Origin: an uncultured Elusimicrobiales bacterium | GTDB taxonomy: Bacteria; Elusimicrobiota; Elusimicrobia; Elusimicrobiales; Elusimicrobiaceae | Reading direction: 5' to 3' | Length of the DNA stretch: 64,000 bases | Assembly: GCA_944324685.1 (NCBI GenBank) | Contig: CALUXG010000038.1 | Coordinates: 30,343 to 94,342 of the forward strand | In this document: piece by piece, positions 35,131 to 43,519 of the stretch | Layout: each line of letters starts with the position of its first letter | How positions within the stretch are numbered: the stretch's first letter is position 1 | Made by a program: the position numbers and the translations under genes | The notes under the pieces: generated by a model | Database searches by the model: none | What the model was told of the DNA's origin: nothing | What the model saw: only the letters and a program-made list of their open reading frames with translations

Positions 35131-36348
35131 TTATCGCTCTAAATATTTCCGCGCCAAATCATCATATCTGTTAATAACCTGCCGCACAAAGCGTCTTTTT
35201 TCTATATAGGACCCCGGGAAAAACGCTCCCTTAAAACCGGCGATAACAATATTTTTGAATTCTTTATTCGTCAGAGGAATATATTTCACCAGCAGTTCCA
35301 TTTCTTTGCTGACGGTGGTATTGGATACCAAGCGGTTATCCGTAGCGATGCTTACGGACAAGCCGCGCGCAATCATTTCTTTCACGGGATGTTTAGCCAC
35401 GGACGTAAGCTTGGGCAGCGTTTGTAAATTGCTGGTCAGGCACACTTCCACGCCTATACGTTCACTGGCTATGTAATTGGCCAAAGCTTCTACATAAGCC
35501 TTTTTATCTTTTACTTTTCGGTCTTTAATCATGGCCGTGTCAAACAAATGAGTGCCGTGCCCTATGCGGTTGGCATAGCAATCCGTAATGGCCTGAAAGA
35601 TGGATTCCGGTCCATACGCCTCGCCGGAATGTACGGTTTTGCGCATAAAATGCTTATGCACATAGCGGTAAGCTTCCACATGGTCGGAAGCGGGATAACC
35701 TGCTTCCTCTCCCGCCAAATCAAATCCCACCACGGGTAAATTTTCCTCGTTGACAAGTTTTACCACCAATCGCGCCAACTCCAAAGAGGCCGCGCCGAAG
35801 ACTTCAAATTTTGAGAACTGAGACAAGGCCCCTATCAGATTTTTATAATACGGAGACATGTTGGCGTTAAAACTGCGCATGGCGCAAGCAATAATGCCAA
35901 AATAAAAAGGCAAATCTTCCCCCCGTTTAACAGACAGCGAAGTATTATGCTCCTTTTGCGCGCGGCGCAAGCCCGCCGCCACAGCGCGCACAGCATCCGC
36001 CACGGACAATTTATCTCCCGCATGCAGCTGCGGCGCAAAGCGCACTTCCAAATAACGCACGCCCTCCGCGGCCGCATCCTGCCCCAGCTCATAGGCAATG
36101 CGTTCTATATTCTCTTTCGAACGCATAACGGCCGTCGTATAATCAAAACCTTTCAGATATTCCGGCAAAGAAGCATATTGCTTTTTGAATACCTTTTCGC
36201 GAAGGCCCTTCTCTGTATATGCGGGCAAAGACACTCCGTCTTTCTGCGCCAGTTCAATCAGCGTGGACAGACGCAAAGAACCGTCCAAATGCACATGCAA
36301 ATCTGCTTTTGGAATAAGACGTATAAATTCGGCATTGATTTTTTTCAT
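35131..36348 (-). CDS. adenosine deaminase family protein
   Basis: Predicted to deaminate adenosine or a related purine. The metal pair HVHLDGS is near residue 18. HSGEAYGPESI supplies the third His and catalytic Glu, GHGTHLF the catalytic His, and ATDNRLVSNT the metal Asp. In adenosine deaminases the last motif is usually TDDP; here the second Asp, which contacts the substrate base, is Asn and the Pro is Arg. At 405 residues it is longer than the usual 330-350. Other deaminase-fold substrates are therefore possible. The ATG overlaps the cysS stop (ATGA). Last gene of the - operon. Confidence 0.85.
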   Translation of the reverse strand: MKKINAEFIRLIPKADLHVHLDGSLRLSTLIELAQKDGVSLPAYTEKGLREKVFKKQYASLPEYLKGFDYTTAVMRSKENIERIAYELGQDAAAEGVRYLEVRFAPQLHAGDKLSVADAVRAVAAGLRRAQKEHNTSLSVKRGEDLPFYFGIIACAMRSFNANMSPYYKNLIGALSQFSKFEVFGAASLELARLVVKLVNEENLPVVGFDLAGEEAGYPASDHVEAYRYVHKHFMRKTVHSGEAYGPESIFQAITDCYANRIGHGTHLFDTAMIKDRKVKDKKAYVEALANYIASERIGVEVCLTSNLQTLPKLTSVAKHPVKEMIARGLSVSIATDNRLVSNTTVSKEMELLVKYIPLTNKEFKNIVIAGFKGAFFPGSYIEKRRFVRQVINRYDDLARKYLER

Positions 36349-37754
36349 CTTATTTTCTCCGTTTGCTGGCCTTGCGGCGTATCTTTGACCATATAACCGG
36401 CCTGCGCCAAAGCCGCACGAAGTTCGTCGGACGTTTTATAGTCTTTTGCTTTGCGGGCTCCGGCGCGCCGCGCCAATAAATCCTGTATATGGGGCGGCAG
36501 CTCTTCTTCCGGCGGCGTTTGCATCTCGCGGAAAAAATCCAGCGCCAACACGCCGTCAGCAAATTGCAAAAAAGATACTTTTTCCACGGGGTTTAATTCC
36601 GCCCCGCGCAGTACGTCCCAAACCAACGCCAACGCTTTAGGCGCATTCAAATCATCTTCCATGGCGGCGCGGAATTTGTTTTTCATTTCTTCCAGACGCG
36701 GCGTCGTCAGTTTGCCATGCTGACGTTCGGCCGCCTGCTGTGTTTTATATGCTTCGCGGCGCAAAGTTTGCAAACTCCGGCGCGCCGAATCCAACGATTC
36801 ATACGTAAACTCCAACTGCGTGCGATAATGTGCAGTCAAACACAAATATCGGTAATCCAAAGGATCATATCCCTTGTCGCGCAAAGTCTGAAGGGTTACA
36901 AAAGTACCTCCGGATTTGGACATTTTTCCCGCGCGCAGCACTAAAAATTCTCCATGTACCCAATAGCGCACATATTTTTGCCCCGTGGCGGCCTCGCTTT
37001 GTGCAATTTCGTTGGTATGATGCACCGACACATGATCAATACCGCCGCAATGAATATCCAACGTCGGTCCCAAATACTTCATGGCCATAGCCGAACATTC
37101 CACGTGCCATCCCGGGAAACCTATTCCCCACGGGCTATCCCATTCCATTTGGCGTTTTTTATCTTTGGGAGAAAATTTCCATAATGCAAAATCCGTCGGA
37201 TGACGTTTTTCCGCACTCATCTCTACGCGGGCACCGCCTTTCAAGCCTTCCAAGCGGCTGCGGCCCACCAAAGCGTCATAGCGGGGGAATTTGGACGTAT
37301 CGTAATAAATGCCGTCTTCCGTGCGGTAAGTAAAACCTTTGTCTTCCAAAGTTTTGACCAAAGAAATCATATCCGCTATATGTGCCGTAGCGCGGCAAAC
37401 TACCGTCGGACGCGTACAATGCAGGGAATCAAAATCCTCAAAAAATTTCCGCTCATAAAATTTGGCTATATCCCATGCGCTCTTGCCTTCTCGCGCGGTA
37501 GCCACTTCCATTTTATCTTCCCCTTCATCGGCGTCGGAAACCAAATGCCCCACATCCGTAACGTTCATGACATGTTTTAGAGGCATGCTCAAACGCAGCG
37601 TGCGCGCCAGCAAATCCTCAAAAATATACGTGCGCATATTGCCAATATGGGCATAGTTGTACACGGTAGGTCCGCAGCAATACATGGTCGCTTCTTGCGG
37701 ATGAAGCGGCGTAAAAACTTCTTTACGACGGGTTTCGGTATTATAAAGCTGCAT
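36345..37754 (-). CDS. cysS: cysteinyl-tRNA synthetase
   Basis: Charges tRNA-Cys. The start at 37754 (MQLYNTETRRKEVF) is chosen because it gives the family's N-terminus and follows a GAGAGG site; the frame extends further upstream inside the lipoprotein gene. CCGPTVYNYAHIGNMR has the zinc Cys and HIGN signature, WHVECSAM and HCGGIDH further ligands, and GKMSKSGG the KMSKS loop near residue 270. 469 residues is standard. It overlaps the upstream lipoprotein gene by 14 bp. Confidence 0.97.
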   Translation of the reverse strand: MQLYNTETRRKEVFTPLHPQEATMYCCGPTVYNYAHIGNMRTYIFEDLLARTLRLSMPLKHVMNVTDVGHLVSDADEGEDKMEVATAREGKSAWDIAKFYERKFFEDFDSLHCTRPTVVCRATAHIADMISLVKTLEDKGFTYRTEDGIYYDTSKFPRYDALVGRSRLEGLKGGARVEMSAEKRHPTDFALWKFSPKDKKRQMEWDSPWGIGFPGWHVECSAMAMKYLGPTLDIHCGGIDHVSVHHTNEIAQSEAATGQKYVRYWVHGEFLVLRAGKMSKSGGTFVTLQTLRDKGYDPLDYRYLCLTAHYRTQLEFTYESLDSARRSLQTLRREAYKTQQAAERQHGKLTTPRLEEMKNKFRAAMEDDLNAPKALALVWDVLRGAELNPVEKVSFLQFADGVLALDFFREMQTPPEEELPPHIQDLLARRAGARKAKDYKTSDELRAALAQAGYMVKDTPQGQQTEKIR

Positions 37755-38325
37755 TCTGCTGTGCCTCTCTGAGCAGTAAATTATATTGCTGCACCAGCGT
37801 ATCAAAAAATAAGTTGCAGGTGGATTGGCCCACCTCATTGGCGGCCTGTTCGCCCAAAATGCAGCTGACTTCTATATCCGAGAGAGGATTGACTGCCCCT
37901 ACACTGGAAATAGAATACGTAAAGCCGGCAGGCCGGTATGTGCGCAAAGCTCGTTTATAGGCGGCGTCCAAGGCCTTTTGAAACAAAGCCATATTTTTTG
38001 AATTGGCCGAAGCCCCTAGCTTGACGCGTTTAGCGGCGGCCACCACGGTAACGTCGGTATATTTGCCGTATGAAGCGGCGATTTCTTCTGACGTAAAATC
38101 GGCGCTTTCATCCAAAGGCTGTTCCGCCGGAAGAAAGCCGTCTTCCCCCAGTACGCTGGGAGAAGGCAACTGTCCGTAATAATTGTTGTCGGACGAAAAA
38201 GCGGAGGCATTTTCATAAGCGGAATAATCAATGCCCTTCAGTTGGCGGCGGGAAGTATAATCTACGCTGCTGCAAGCCGTGCCCAATACCGCGCAAAAAA
38301 CACAACAAAAAAGTAATTTCCTCAT
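37741..38325 (-). CDS. predicted lipoprotein of unknown function
   Basis: A 194-residue protein with a lipoprotein signal (MRKLLFCCVFCAVLGTAC, lipobox LGTAC, modified Cys18). The mature part is hydrophilic, with a Ser/Tyr-rich stretch and then a region (about 85-194) beginning VTVVAAAKRVKLG that may be a small alpha/beta domain. I do not recognise the family. It overlaps ispDF by 4 bp and cysS by 14 bp, so it is cotranscribed with housekeeping genes, which argues that it is a conserved envelope protein and not an acquired gene. Confidence 0.8.
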   Translation of the reverse strand: MRKLLFCCVFCAVLGTACSSVDYTSRRQLKGIDYSAYENASAFSSDNNYYGQLPSPSVLGEDGFLPAEQPLDESADFTSEEIAASYGKYTDVTVVAAAKRVKLGASANSKNMALFQKALDAAYKRALRTYRPAGFTYSISSVGAVNPLSDIEVSCILGEQAANEVGQSTCNLFFDTLVQQYNLLLREAQQNAAL

Positions 38326-39476
38326 TTTTCTTCTTCTCCAATAAGCAAAGTTACCACCGCATGGCAGGCGGCCGCCTCTCCGCGGCCTATTTCCCCCACG
38401 TGTTCATGGCTTTTAGACTTAAAACTCACATCTTTCTCGTCCACTTCAAAAATCTTGGCCAAACTGGCGCGCACCGCGCCGTAATGCGGGCTGATTTTAG
38501 GTTCTTGGGTTACCAATGTCGCGTCCAGATGTACAATGCGCGCATGGTGGCGGCGCAAAATTTCCAATACGCGCACGGCTATTTTTTTGCTGTCTATTCC
38601 TTCTATGGTTGGATCGGTCGGAGGGAACAATAAACCTATTTCTCCCTCGCATAAAGCCCCCAACGCTGCATCGCATACGGCATGCAGCACCAAATCCCCG
38701 TCGCTGTGTCCGGCAAAACCTTTTTTATGCGGAATTTCCACTCCGCCGATGATAAATTTGCGGCCTTGCACCATGCGGTGCAAATCAAATCCAAAACCCG
38801 TACGCTGTTTGGCGCCAGTTTGCAAAAAGGCCTCGGCCATAATTAAATCCTCCGGCGTGGTGATTTTCAAATTTTTATAATCGGACATTTCTATTTTTAC
38901 ATTGACGCCCAAACGTTCCACCAGCTGCGATTCGTCCGTAGCGTCCTGCAAATGTCCGAAGCGATCCAAGGCGCGGCGCAAAATATCCGCACGGTAACAT
39001 TGGGGCGTCTGTGCCGCCCACAAGCTGGATCTGTCCAGCGTATGCTGCACAATGCCCGCCCGCACCTGTTTAACCGTATCTTTAACCGGCACGGCCAATA
39101 CGGCGGCTCCGGCGGCAAAACCGGACTGCAAACAACTCCCCGCCAAACGCGCCGACACCAAAGGACGCGCGCCGTCATGCACGGCTACCGCCTGCACACG
39201 AGGATCCAACAAAGCCACCCCGTTCATCACGGAAGCCAAACGGGTCGGCCCGGGCAAAGCAAAGACCAAGTCGGGGAATTCTTGACGAAGGATTTCACGG
39301 TTTTCCGGAGCAGTAACCACAATGATTTGTTTGACGCATGGAATTTTCCGAAACGCCTCCACCGCGCGCGACAATACGGCTTTGCCCGCCAAAGGCAACA
39401 TTTGTTTGGGGCGGCCCATTCGTTTGCCTAGACCGCCGGCGACAATAACCGCTCCGGCAAAAGTAAGTTCTGACAT
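38322..39476 (-). CDS. ispDF: bifunctional IspD/IspF, MEP-pathway isoprenoid enzyme
   Basis: A fusion of two nonconsecutive steps of the MEP pathway. Residues 1-225 are IspD (4-diphosphocytidyl-2-C-methylerythritol synthase) with VIVAGGLGKRMGRPKQMLPLAGK, VAVHDGARPLV and QTPQCYRADIL. Residues 230-384 are IspF (MEcPP synthase) with FGFDLHRM (metal Asp and His), FAGHSDGDLVLHAVCDA, GLLFPPTDP and EIGRGEAAACHAVVTLL. Both active sites look complete. IspE, the step between, is not in the window. It lies 7 bp after the PIN/TRAM gene and overlaps the lipoprotein by 4 bp. Confidence 0.95.
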   Translation of the reverse strand: MSELTFAGAVIVAGGLGKRMGRPKQMLPLAGKAVLSRAVEAFRKIPCVKQIIVVTAPENREILRQEFPDLVFALPGPTRLASVMNGVALLDPRVQAVAVHDGARPLVSARLAGSCLQSGFAAGAAVLAVPVKDTVKQVRAGIVQHTLDRSSLWAAQTPQCYRADILRRALDRFGHLQDATDESQLVERLGVNVKIEMSDYKNLKITTPEDLIMAEAFLQTGAKQRTGFGFDLHRMVQGRKFIIGGVEIPHKKGFAGHSDGDLVLHAVCDAALGALCEGEIGLLFPPTDPTIEGIDSKKIAVRVLEILRRHHARIVHLDATLVTQEPKISPHYGAVRASLAKIFEVDEKDVSFKSKSHEHVGEIGRGEAAACHAVVTLLIGEEEK

Positions 39477-39483
39477 CTTTTCT

Positions 39484-40431
39484 CTATTTTATTTTGGCAA
39501 AAATCATCCGACCGGAAGACGTTTGCAAAATGGAATATACCGACACTTCCGTACGTTTGCCTATATATTTGCGGCCGTCTTCCACCACCACCATGGTGCC
39601 GTCGTCAAGATAGCCTATGCCCTGCTCTTTTTCTTTGCCGTCTTTCATAATAAACAAAGACATCGTCTCCCCGGGCAATACGACGGGTTTCAAAGCGGTG
39701 GCCAAATCGGCAATGTTCAACACCACCACATCATATAACGCGCCTATTTTATTTACGTTGAAATCCAGCGTAACGATTTCCGCGTCAAAACTTTTGGCCA
39801 GTTTTACCACGCGCTGCGTATCGTTTTCAGCTTTGGGCGTTTTGGAAGTGATGCGTACGGCTATTTCTTTCAGCTCCTGCAAACGGGAAGCCACATCCAG
39901 CCCACGCCGGCCTTTGGCGCGTTCCAACGGGTCTTTAGAGGCGGCCATCTTATTAAGGGATTCCAGCACAAAGACCGGAATGACAATAATGCCGGAAAGA
40001 AAGTTGATTTCGCACAAATCCACAATGCGGCCGTCTATCAGGGCGCTGACGTCTGCTACTTTCAGATGGCGTCCTTTATAAGAGAGCCCTTCCAAATCGC
40101 GCGACTTAAACAAACTAGCCAATACGCCAAAAATAATCAAGGCTATTTCCACCTTTCTCCCGCCTTCTCCCCACCACGCCAGCGCTTCCGCGCCGGAAAA
40201 ATTTTGCACGGCGTAATCGGTAAATACAAATAACAAATATCCCAGCAAAAAGCCCGAACAGGCAATCATAATTTTAATCAGCCGCAGACGTTTGAAAACC
40301 GCTTCCGCAATGATCACAATCAGCGCGCACAACAACCCCGCCGCCAAAGACACAGGATCCTTGTCAATAAAATCATACGTCAAAAAAGGAAACGCTATCA
40401 GCGTGGAAAAACGGAAAATCCAAATAGGCAT
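39484..40431 (-). CDS. PIN/TRAM-domain membrane protein (YacL-like)
   Basis: A predicted membrane-bound ribonuclease. About four hydrophobic helices fill residues 1-100; a PIN domain (about 110-245) has the acidic residues of VADVSALIDGR and EIVTLDFNVN; a TRAM domain (about 255-315) has PGETMSLFIMKDGKEKEQGIGYLDDGTMVVVEDGR. The start at 40431 (MPIWIFRF) follows a GGAGGG site; an upstream in-frame Met lacks one. The gene heads an operon with ispDF and cysS, an arrangement also found around yacL in Firmicutes. The RNA target is unknown. Confidence 0.9.
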   Translation of the reverse strand: MPIWIFRFSTLIAFPFLTYDFIDKDPVSLAAGLLCALIVIIAEAVFKRLRLIKIMIACSGFLLGYLLFVFTDYAVQNFSGAEALAWWGEGGRKVEIALIIFGVLASLFKSRDLEGLSYKGRHLKVADVSALIDGRIVDLCEINFLSGIIVIPVFVLESLNKMAASKDPLERAKGRRGLDVASRLQELKEIAVRITSKTPKAENDTQRVVKLAKSFDAEIVTLDFNVNKIGALYDVVVLNIADLATALKPVVLPGETMSLFIMKDGKEKEQGIGYLDDGTMVVVEDGRKYIGKRTEVSVYSILQTSSGRMIFAKIK

Positions 40432-40581
40432 ACGCCCTCCGCAATACCGGCCTCTTTCTGGCGCCGGCAATTATGAATTTATAATATATTTATATTTTAT
40501 CATTACGGGGCCCATTTGTCAGGCGAACTTGCCAGACATTCTTTTCAACGGAACGCATACGTAATTTGATATCATATATAT

Positions 40582-41448
40582 ATGATTTTGGATGGAAAAG
40601 CTTTGGCCGCCTCTTTGCGCGCGCCTTTGGAAGAACGCGCCAGACAAACAGAACGAAAACTGGGCAGGCCCATATCGCTTTTTGCCGCCGGATCCACAGA
40701 GGATTACGGTGCGTATGTGTATTTAAAAAAAGAAGTTCAGGCGGCGGAGAAACTCGGCGTACGCACGCAGGTGCATGAACTTAACAACTCCACCTCTGTA
40801 AAAGAATTTCTGGATTTGCTTCAAAACGTATCCGCCGATGCGGAAGTGGACGCCATTCTTATTCCGCGCCCCCTGCCGCCGGCGCTGGCACAAAGCGGCT
40901 TTACGCGTTTTATTGCGCCGGAAAAAGACATTGACGGCATGTCCAACGCCTCCATGGGTAATCTGTTTTTGTGCAAAACGTGGCAAGATGTACAGACGCT
41001 GCCCACATTTGTGCCGTGTACCGCCATGGCCGTTATTCGTTTGTTAGACGCATACGGCATAGATCCGCAAAGCAAAGAAACCGCCGTCATCGGCCGTTCC
41101 TCTACGGTAGGCAGGCCGCTGGCGCATCTTTTGACTTGCCGCAATGCCACGGTTAAAATTTGTCATACTTTTACAAAAGATTTGGCTTTCTCTCTGCAAA
41201 ATGCGGACTTGATCTGCTGTGCGGCCGGCCAGCCGGCCCTGTTGCCGGCGCAACATGTAAAAACCGGTGCCACTGTAATAGATATAGCCACCAATTTGGA
41301 TAAAGACGGCCGGCTTTGCGGAGACGCCTGCACGCAAGAATTGCTGCAAAAAGGCTGCCATGTTTCCCCCGTTCCCGGGGGCGTGGGACCGGTAACACTT
41401 GCCTGTTTGCTGGAAAACATTATATTATCTGGGGAAAGGAAACGCTAA
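40582..41448 (+). CDS. folD: methylenetetrahydrofolate dehydrogenase/cyclohydrolase
   Basis: Converts 5,10-methylene-THF to 10-formyl-THF in two steps for one-carbon metabolism. YVYLKKEVQAAEKLG carries the catalytic Tyr and Lys, ILIPRPLPP the substrate loop, FIAPEKDIDGM the PxKDvDG signature, VIGRSSTVGRPLAHLL the dinucleotide motif, and PVPGGVGPVTLACLLEN the C-terminal signature. 288 residues is normal. No Shine-Dalgarno site precedes the ATG; a TATCAT -10 ends 6 bases upstream, so the transcript may be leaderless. Confidence 0.96.
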   Translation: MILDGKALAASLRAPLEERARQTERKLGRPISLFAAGSTEDYGAYVYLKKEVQAAEKLGVRTQVHELNNSTSVKEFLDLLQNVSADAEVDAILIPRPLPPALAQSGFTRFIAPEKDIDGMSNASMGNLFLCKTWQDVQTLPTFVPCTAMAVIRLLDAYGIDPQSKETAVIGRSSTVGRPLAHLLTCRNATVKICHTFTKDLAFSLQNADLICCAAGQPALLPAQHVKTGATVIDIATNLDKDGRLCGDACTQELLQKGCHVSPVPGGVGPVTLACLLENIILSGERKR

Positions 41449-41458
41449 GGAGATAGTT

Positions 41459-41884
41459 ATGAAAACATGGTTTCATTTGGCTATTTTGGGTCTGTTTTGT
41501 TTTACTTTGGGAGCTTGTTCTTCCAGCCAAGAAAAAGACCAGCCGTATCAGCGGAAAATTTATTTGACGGAAGAAGATTATTTGGAAGATTTGGACCGCC
41601 AAGCCTATCTGGAACGAAGAGAAGCTAAACCCCATGTGGAGTCTGAATACATTTTTGACGTGCAGCCCGATACGCAAAAAAATATCTACTTTTTTGACGA
41701 CCGCCAACGCCCCATGGTCCCGGGGGTTCCCAGCGAGCGCGAATACCGCACCACCAAACGCCTGTGGGAAAAACCACGCCGCTACTCGCCGGACCAATAT
41801 TACGGCACAACGGACACGGCCGCCGCAACAGACAGTTACAGCGACTCTTCCTCATATGATTCTTATGGCGAATACGATTACTAA
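41459..41884 (+). CDS. predicted lipoprotein with Tyr/Ser-rich tail
   Basis: A 141-residue protein starting at 41459 behind AAGGAGA. The signal MKTWFHLAILGLFCFTLGAC has a clear lipobox (LGAC, Cys20). The mature part is charged (EEDYLEDLDRQAYLERREAKP) and ends in a low-complexity tail of Tyr, Ser, Asp and Thr residues. I know no function for it. It lies 10 bp behind folD and shares its transcript, and a strong terminator follows. The earlier in-frame ATG inside folD was rejected because it lacks a signal peptide at the N-terminus. Confidence 0.82.
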   Translation: MKTWFHLAILGLFCFTLGACSSSQEKDQPYQRKIYLTEEDYLEDLDRQAYLERREAKPHVESEYIFDVQPDTQKNIYFFDDRQRPMVPGVPSEREYRTTKRLWEKPRRYSPDQYYGTTDTAAATDSYSDSSSYDSYGEYDY

Positions 41885-41892
41885 ACATCCAT

Positions 41893-41923
41893 AAAAAACC
41901 GCGGTTAAAAACCGCGGTTTTTT
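41893..41923 (+). terminator. terminator of folD-lipoprotein unit
   Basis: AAAAAACCGCGGTT pairs with AACCGCGGTTTTTT around AAA. Confidence 0.9.
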
Positions 41924-41947
41924 GTCCGGCCAAAAAGATGGACAAAA

Positions 41948-42730
41948 TTAACGAAGAGGCAGTCGGGTGGTTCTGGAAAGTTTCAGCGGGGCGTACTTTT
42001 CCCGCAAAGCTTTAGGCAGTGTTTTGCGCTGTATCAGAAACAAAGCTGGATCATCCGTAAAAATACCGTCCACTCCCAGTCTTTCCAACAAATGCGCCGT
42101 GTATTGGTCATTGACCGTATAAACAAACACTTTGCGCCCTTCGGCATGGCATATATCCACAATTTCTTTCGTAATGCGCGTTTTGTTTATATGCACGCTG
42201 TAAGCGTTTATATTATGCGCTTTCTGCGGGTCAAACTCCCGCGTCAGCAATCCTATTTGGGCCGCCGGCGCAATTTTGCGCAAGCGCTGCAGGGTTGGAT
42301 AATCAAAACTGGAAAAAAGCATTTTCTTGACGGCTTCCGGTCCGTGCAGACTGACGCGTTTCCACAAAATTTCTTCAATATCGGGATAAACGCCATCGTC
42401 ATTTTTTATTTCTATATTCAGCAGTTCCAATTCCTCAATAATAACGGGAAACACTTCTCGCAAAAGAGGCGGAGAGACTATAATATCTTTGTTAAAGGAA
42501 TGTATAATGCGGCAATGGCGAATGTCATCCAATGTGGCTTTTTTGATTTCTTTATCGCAAGAGGTATCCGTCCCTAAAAAATAATCATGGTGTACAATTA
42601 AATAACCGTCTTTGCTTAAATGCACATCCAGTTCATAATGCGTGCAGCCCGCTTCCCGCGCCAGAGCAAAAGCGGGCAGAGAATTGGCCGGTGCGTGCGC
42701 GCTGGCGCCGCGGTGTGCAAAGTAAATCAT
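41948..42730 (-). CDS. glycerophosphodiester phosphodiesterase family protein
   Basis: Hydrolyses glycerophosphodiesters from phospholipid turnover to glycerol-3-phosphate and an alcohol. The GDPD barrel has AHRGASAHAPANS (catalytic His and Arg; the usual APENT reads APANS), YELDVHLSKDG with the metal Glu and Asp, VHHD with the second catalytic His, and LNIEIKND with the third metal Glu. 260 residues is typical. No signal peptide, so probably cytoplasmic. Stands alone, convergent with the folD unit. Confidence 0.92.
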   Translation of the reverse strand: MIYFAHRGASAHAPANSLPAFALAREAGCTHYELDVHLSKDGYLIVHHDYFLGTDTSCDKEIKKATLDDIRHCRIIHSFNKDIIVSPPLLREVFPVIIEELELLNIEIKNDDGVYPDIEEILWKRVSLHGPEAVKKMLFSSFDYPTLQRLRKIAPAAQIGLLTREFDPQKAHNINAYSVHINKTRITKEIVDICHAEGRKVFVYTVNDQYTAHLLERLGVDGIFTDDPALFLIQRKTLPKALREKYAPLKLSRTTRLPLR

Positions 42731-42792
42731 ACCCCTATTGTAACAAAAAGCTGTTGCGGCGGCGCAATATTTTGAAAAATTTTTAGAACGCC

Positions 42793-43410
42793 TCAGGGCA
42801 GCGTATATATGGAGTACGCTCCCAAAGAGCCGCCGCTGTTGGAACCGGAAAATTTGCCGCCCAAACTGAGACAGACTTTCTGGGGCAGTTCATAGTTATC
42901 ATACGCAATACATGTGCGCCGATTTGGCGTAGAGGAATGAGCCAGATTGATAGAATATTCCAGCCCGGGCTGTATATGATGCAGATTGACAAAAACGCGG
43001 GTGGAGGAAATGTTCCAATTCATTTTGTTCCAAAGAAAAATATATTCGTTTTCCAGCGAAGCGCCCTCCGGCAGAGCCACCGCCAACTCCGCCCACGTAT
43101 CCGCATAGCGCCCATTTGCCATATAAAACATTTCTTGTTCTTGTTTATAATGCGTCAGCATGGGCATGGCCGTGCTGAAACGTGCTTTGGCAACGGCTAT
43201 TTCATACTGCGGCAAAGCGATGGCCGCCAATATGCCAATAATTAATACCACCACCAAAAGTTCTATTAGGGTAAAGCCGCCCCATTTGGCAAAAAAAGGC
43301 CGAGATTCTGAGTAAAAACTTTTCAGAATAACCTTATTAATAAACCCGCCTAAAAGGCCTTTAGAGCGGTTTTTATTTTCCGGATACATTTTTTGATAAA
43401 TTTTGTTCAT
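42793..43410 (-). CDS. type IV prepilin-like protein C with long leader
   Basis: A pilin-family protein of 205 residues from the ATG at 43410 (198 from the ATG at 43389). The pilin helix GFTLIELLVVVLIIGILAAIALPQYEIAV is standard, with Glu at +5, but the leader before the cut is over 35 residues (MNKIYQKMYPENKNRSKG...FFAKWG) instead of 4-8. No later in-frame Met exists. The ATG at 43410 lies in the loop of a perfect 17-bp inverted repeat and just below a T11 tract. The globular part resembles secretion-type pilins (MLTHYKQEQEMFYMANGRYADTWAEL). Orphan, as no assembly gene adjoins it. Confidence 0.85.
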   Translation of the reverse strand: MNKIYQKMYPENKNRSKGLLGGFINKVILKSFYSESRPFFAKWGGFTLIELLVVVLIIGILAAIALPQYEIAVAKARFSTAMPMLTHYKQEQEMFYMANGRYADTWAELAVALPEGASLENEYIFLWNKMNWNISSTRVFVNLHHIQPGLEYSINLAHSSTPNRRTCIAYDNYELPQKVCLSLGGKFSGSNSGGSLGAYSIYTLP

Positions 43411-43430
43411 ACACAAAATTTATCAAAAAA
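43389..43430. repeat. perfect 17-bp inverted repeat around the pilin C start
   Basis: TTTTTTGATAAATTTTG (43389-43405) and CAAAATTTATCAAAAAA (43414-43430) are exact reverse complements with an 8-base loop TTCATACA that contains the start codon (CAT at 43408-43410). The right arm runs into the A11 tract (43425-43435). Confidence 0.9.
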
Positions 43431-43443
43431 AAAAACGATTCAA
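43425..43443 (-). promoter_or_regulatory. T11 tract with -35-like element upstream of pilin C
   Basis: On the - strand: TTGAAT (43438-43443), CG, eleven T residues (43425-43435), then GATAAATT. Same order as in pilins A (T10) and B (T12). Confidence 0.6.
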
Positions 43444-43464
43444 GCCCTTTTATATCATGCAGCC

Positions 43465-43500
43465 AAAAAAACAGGGCGGGAAATATCCCGCCCTGTTTTT
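43465..43500 (-). terminator. terminator of dnaJ
   Basis: On the - strand AAAACAGGGCGGGA pairs with TCCCGCCCTGTTTT around TATT and is followed by T residues, 20 bp after the dnaJ stop. Confidence 0.92.
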
Positions 43501-43519
43501 CAATTATATGAATGCCGAA

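Noticed and set aside
34977..35174. A 65-codon + frame next to the adenosine deaminase gene
   Set aside because: Overlaps the end of that gene, has no ribosome site and no recognisable pattern.
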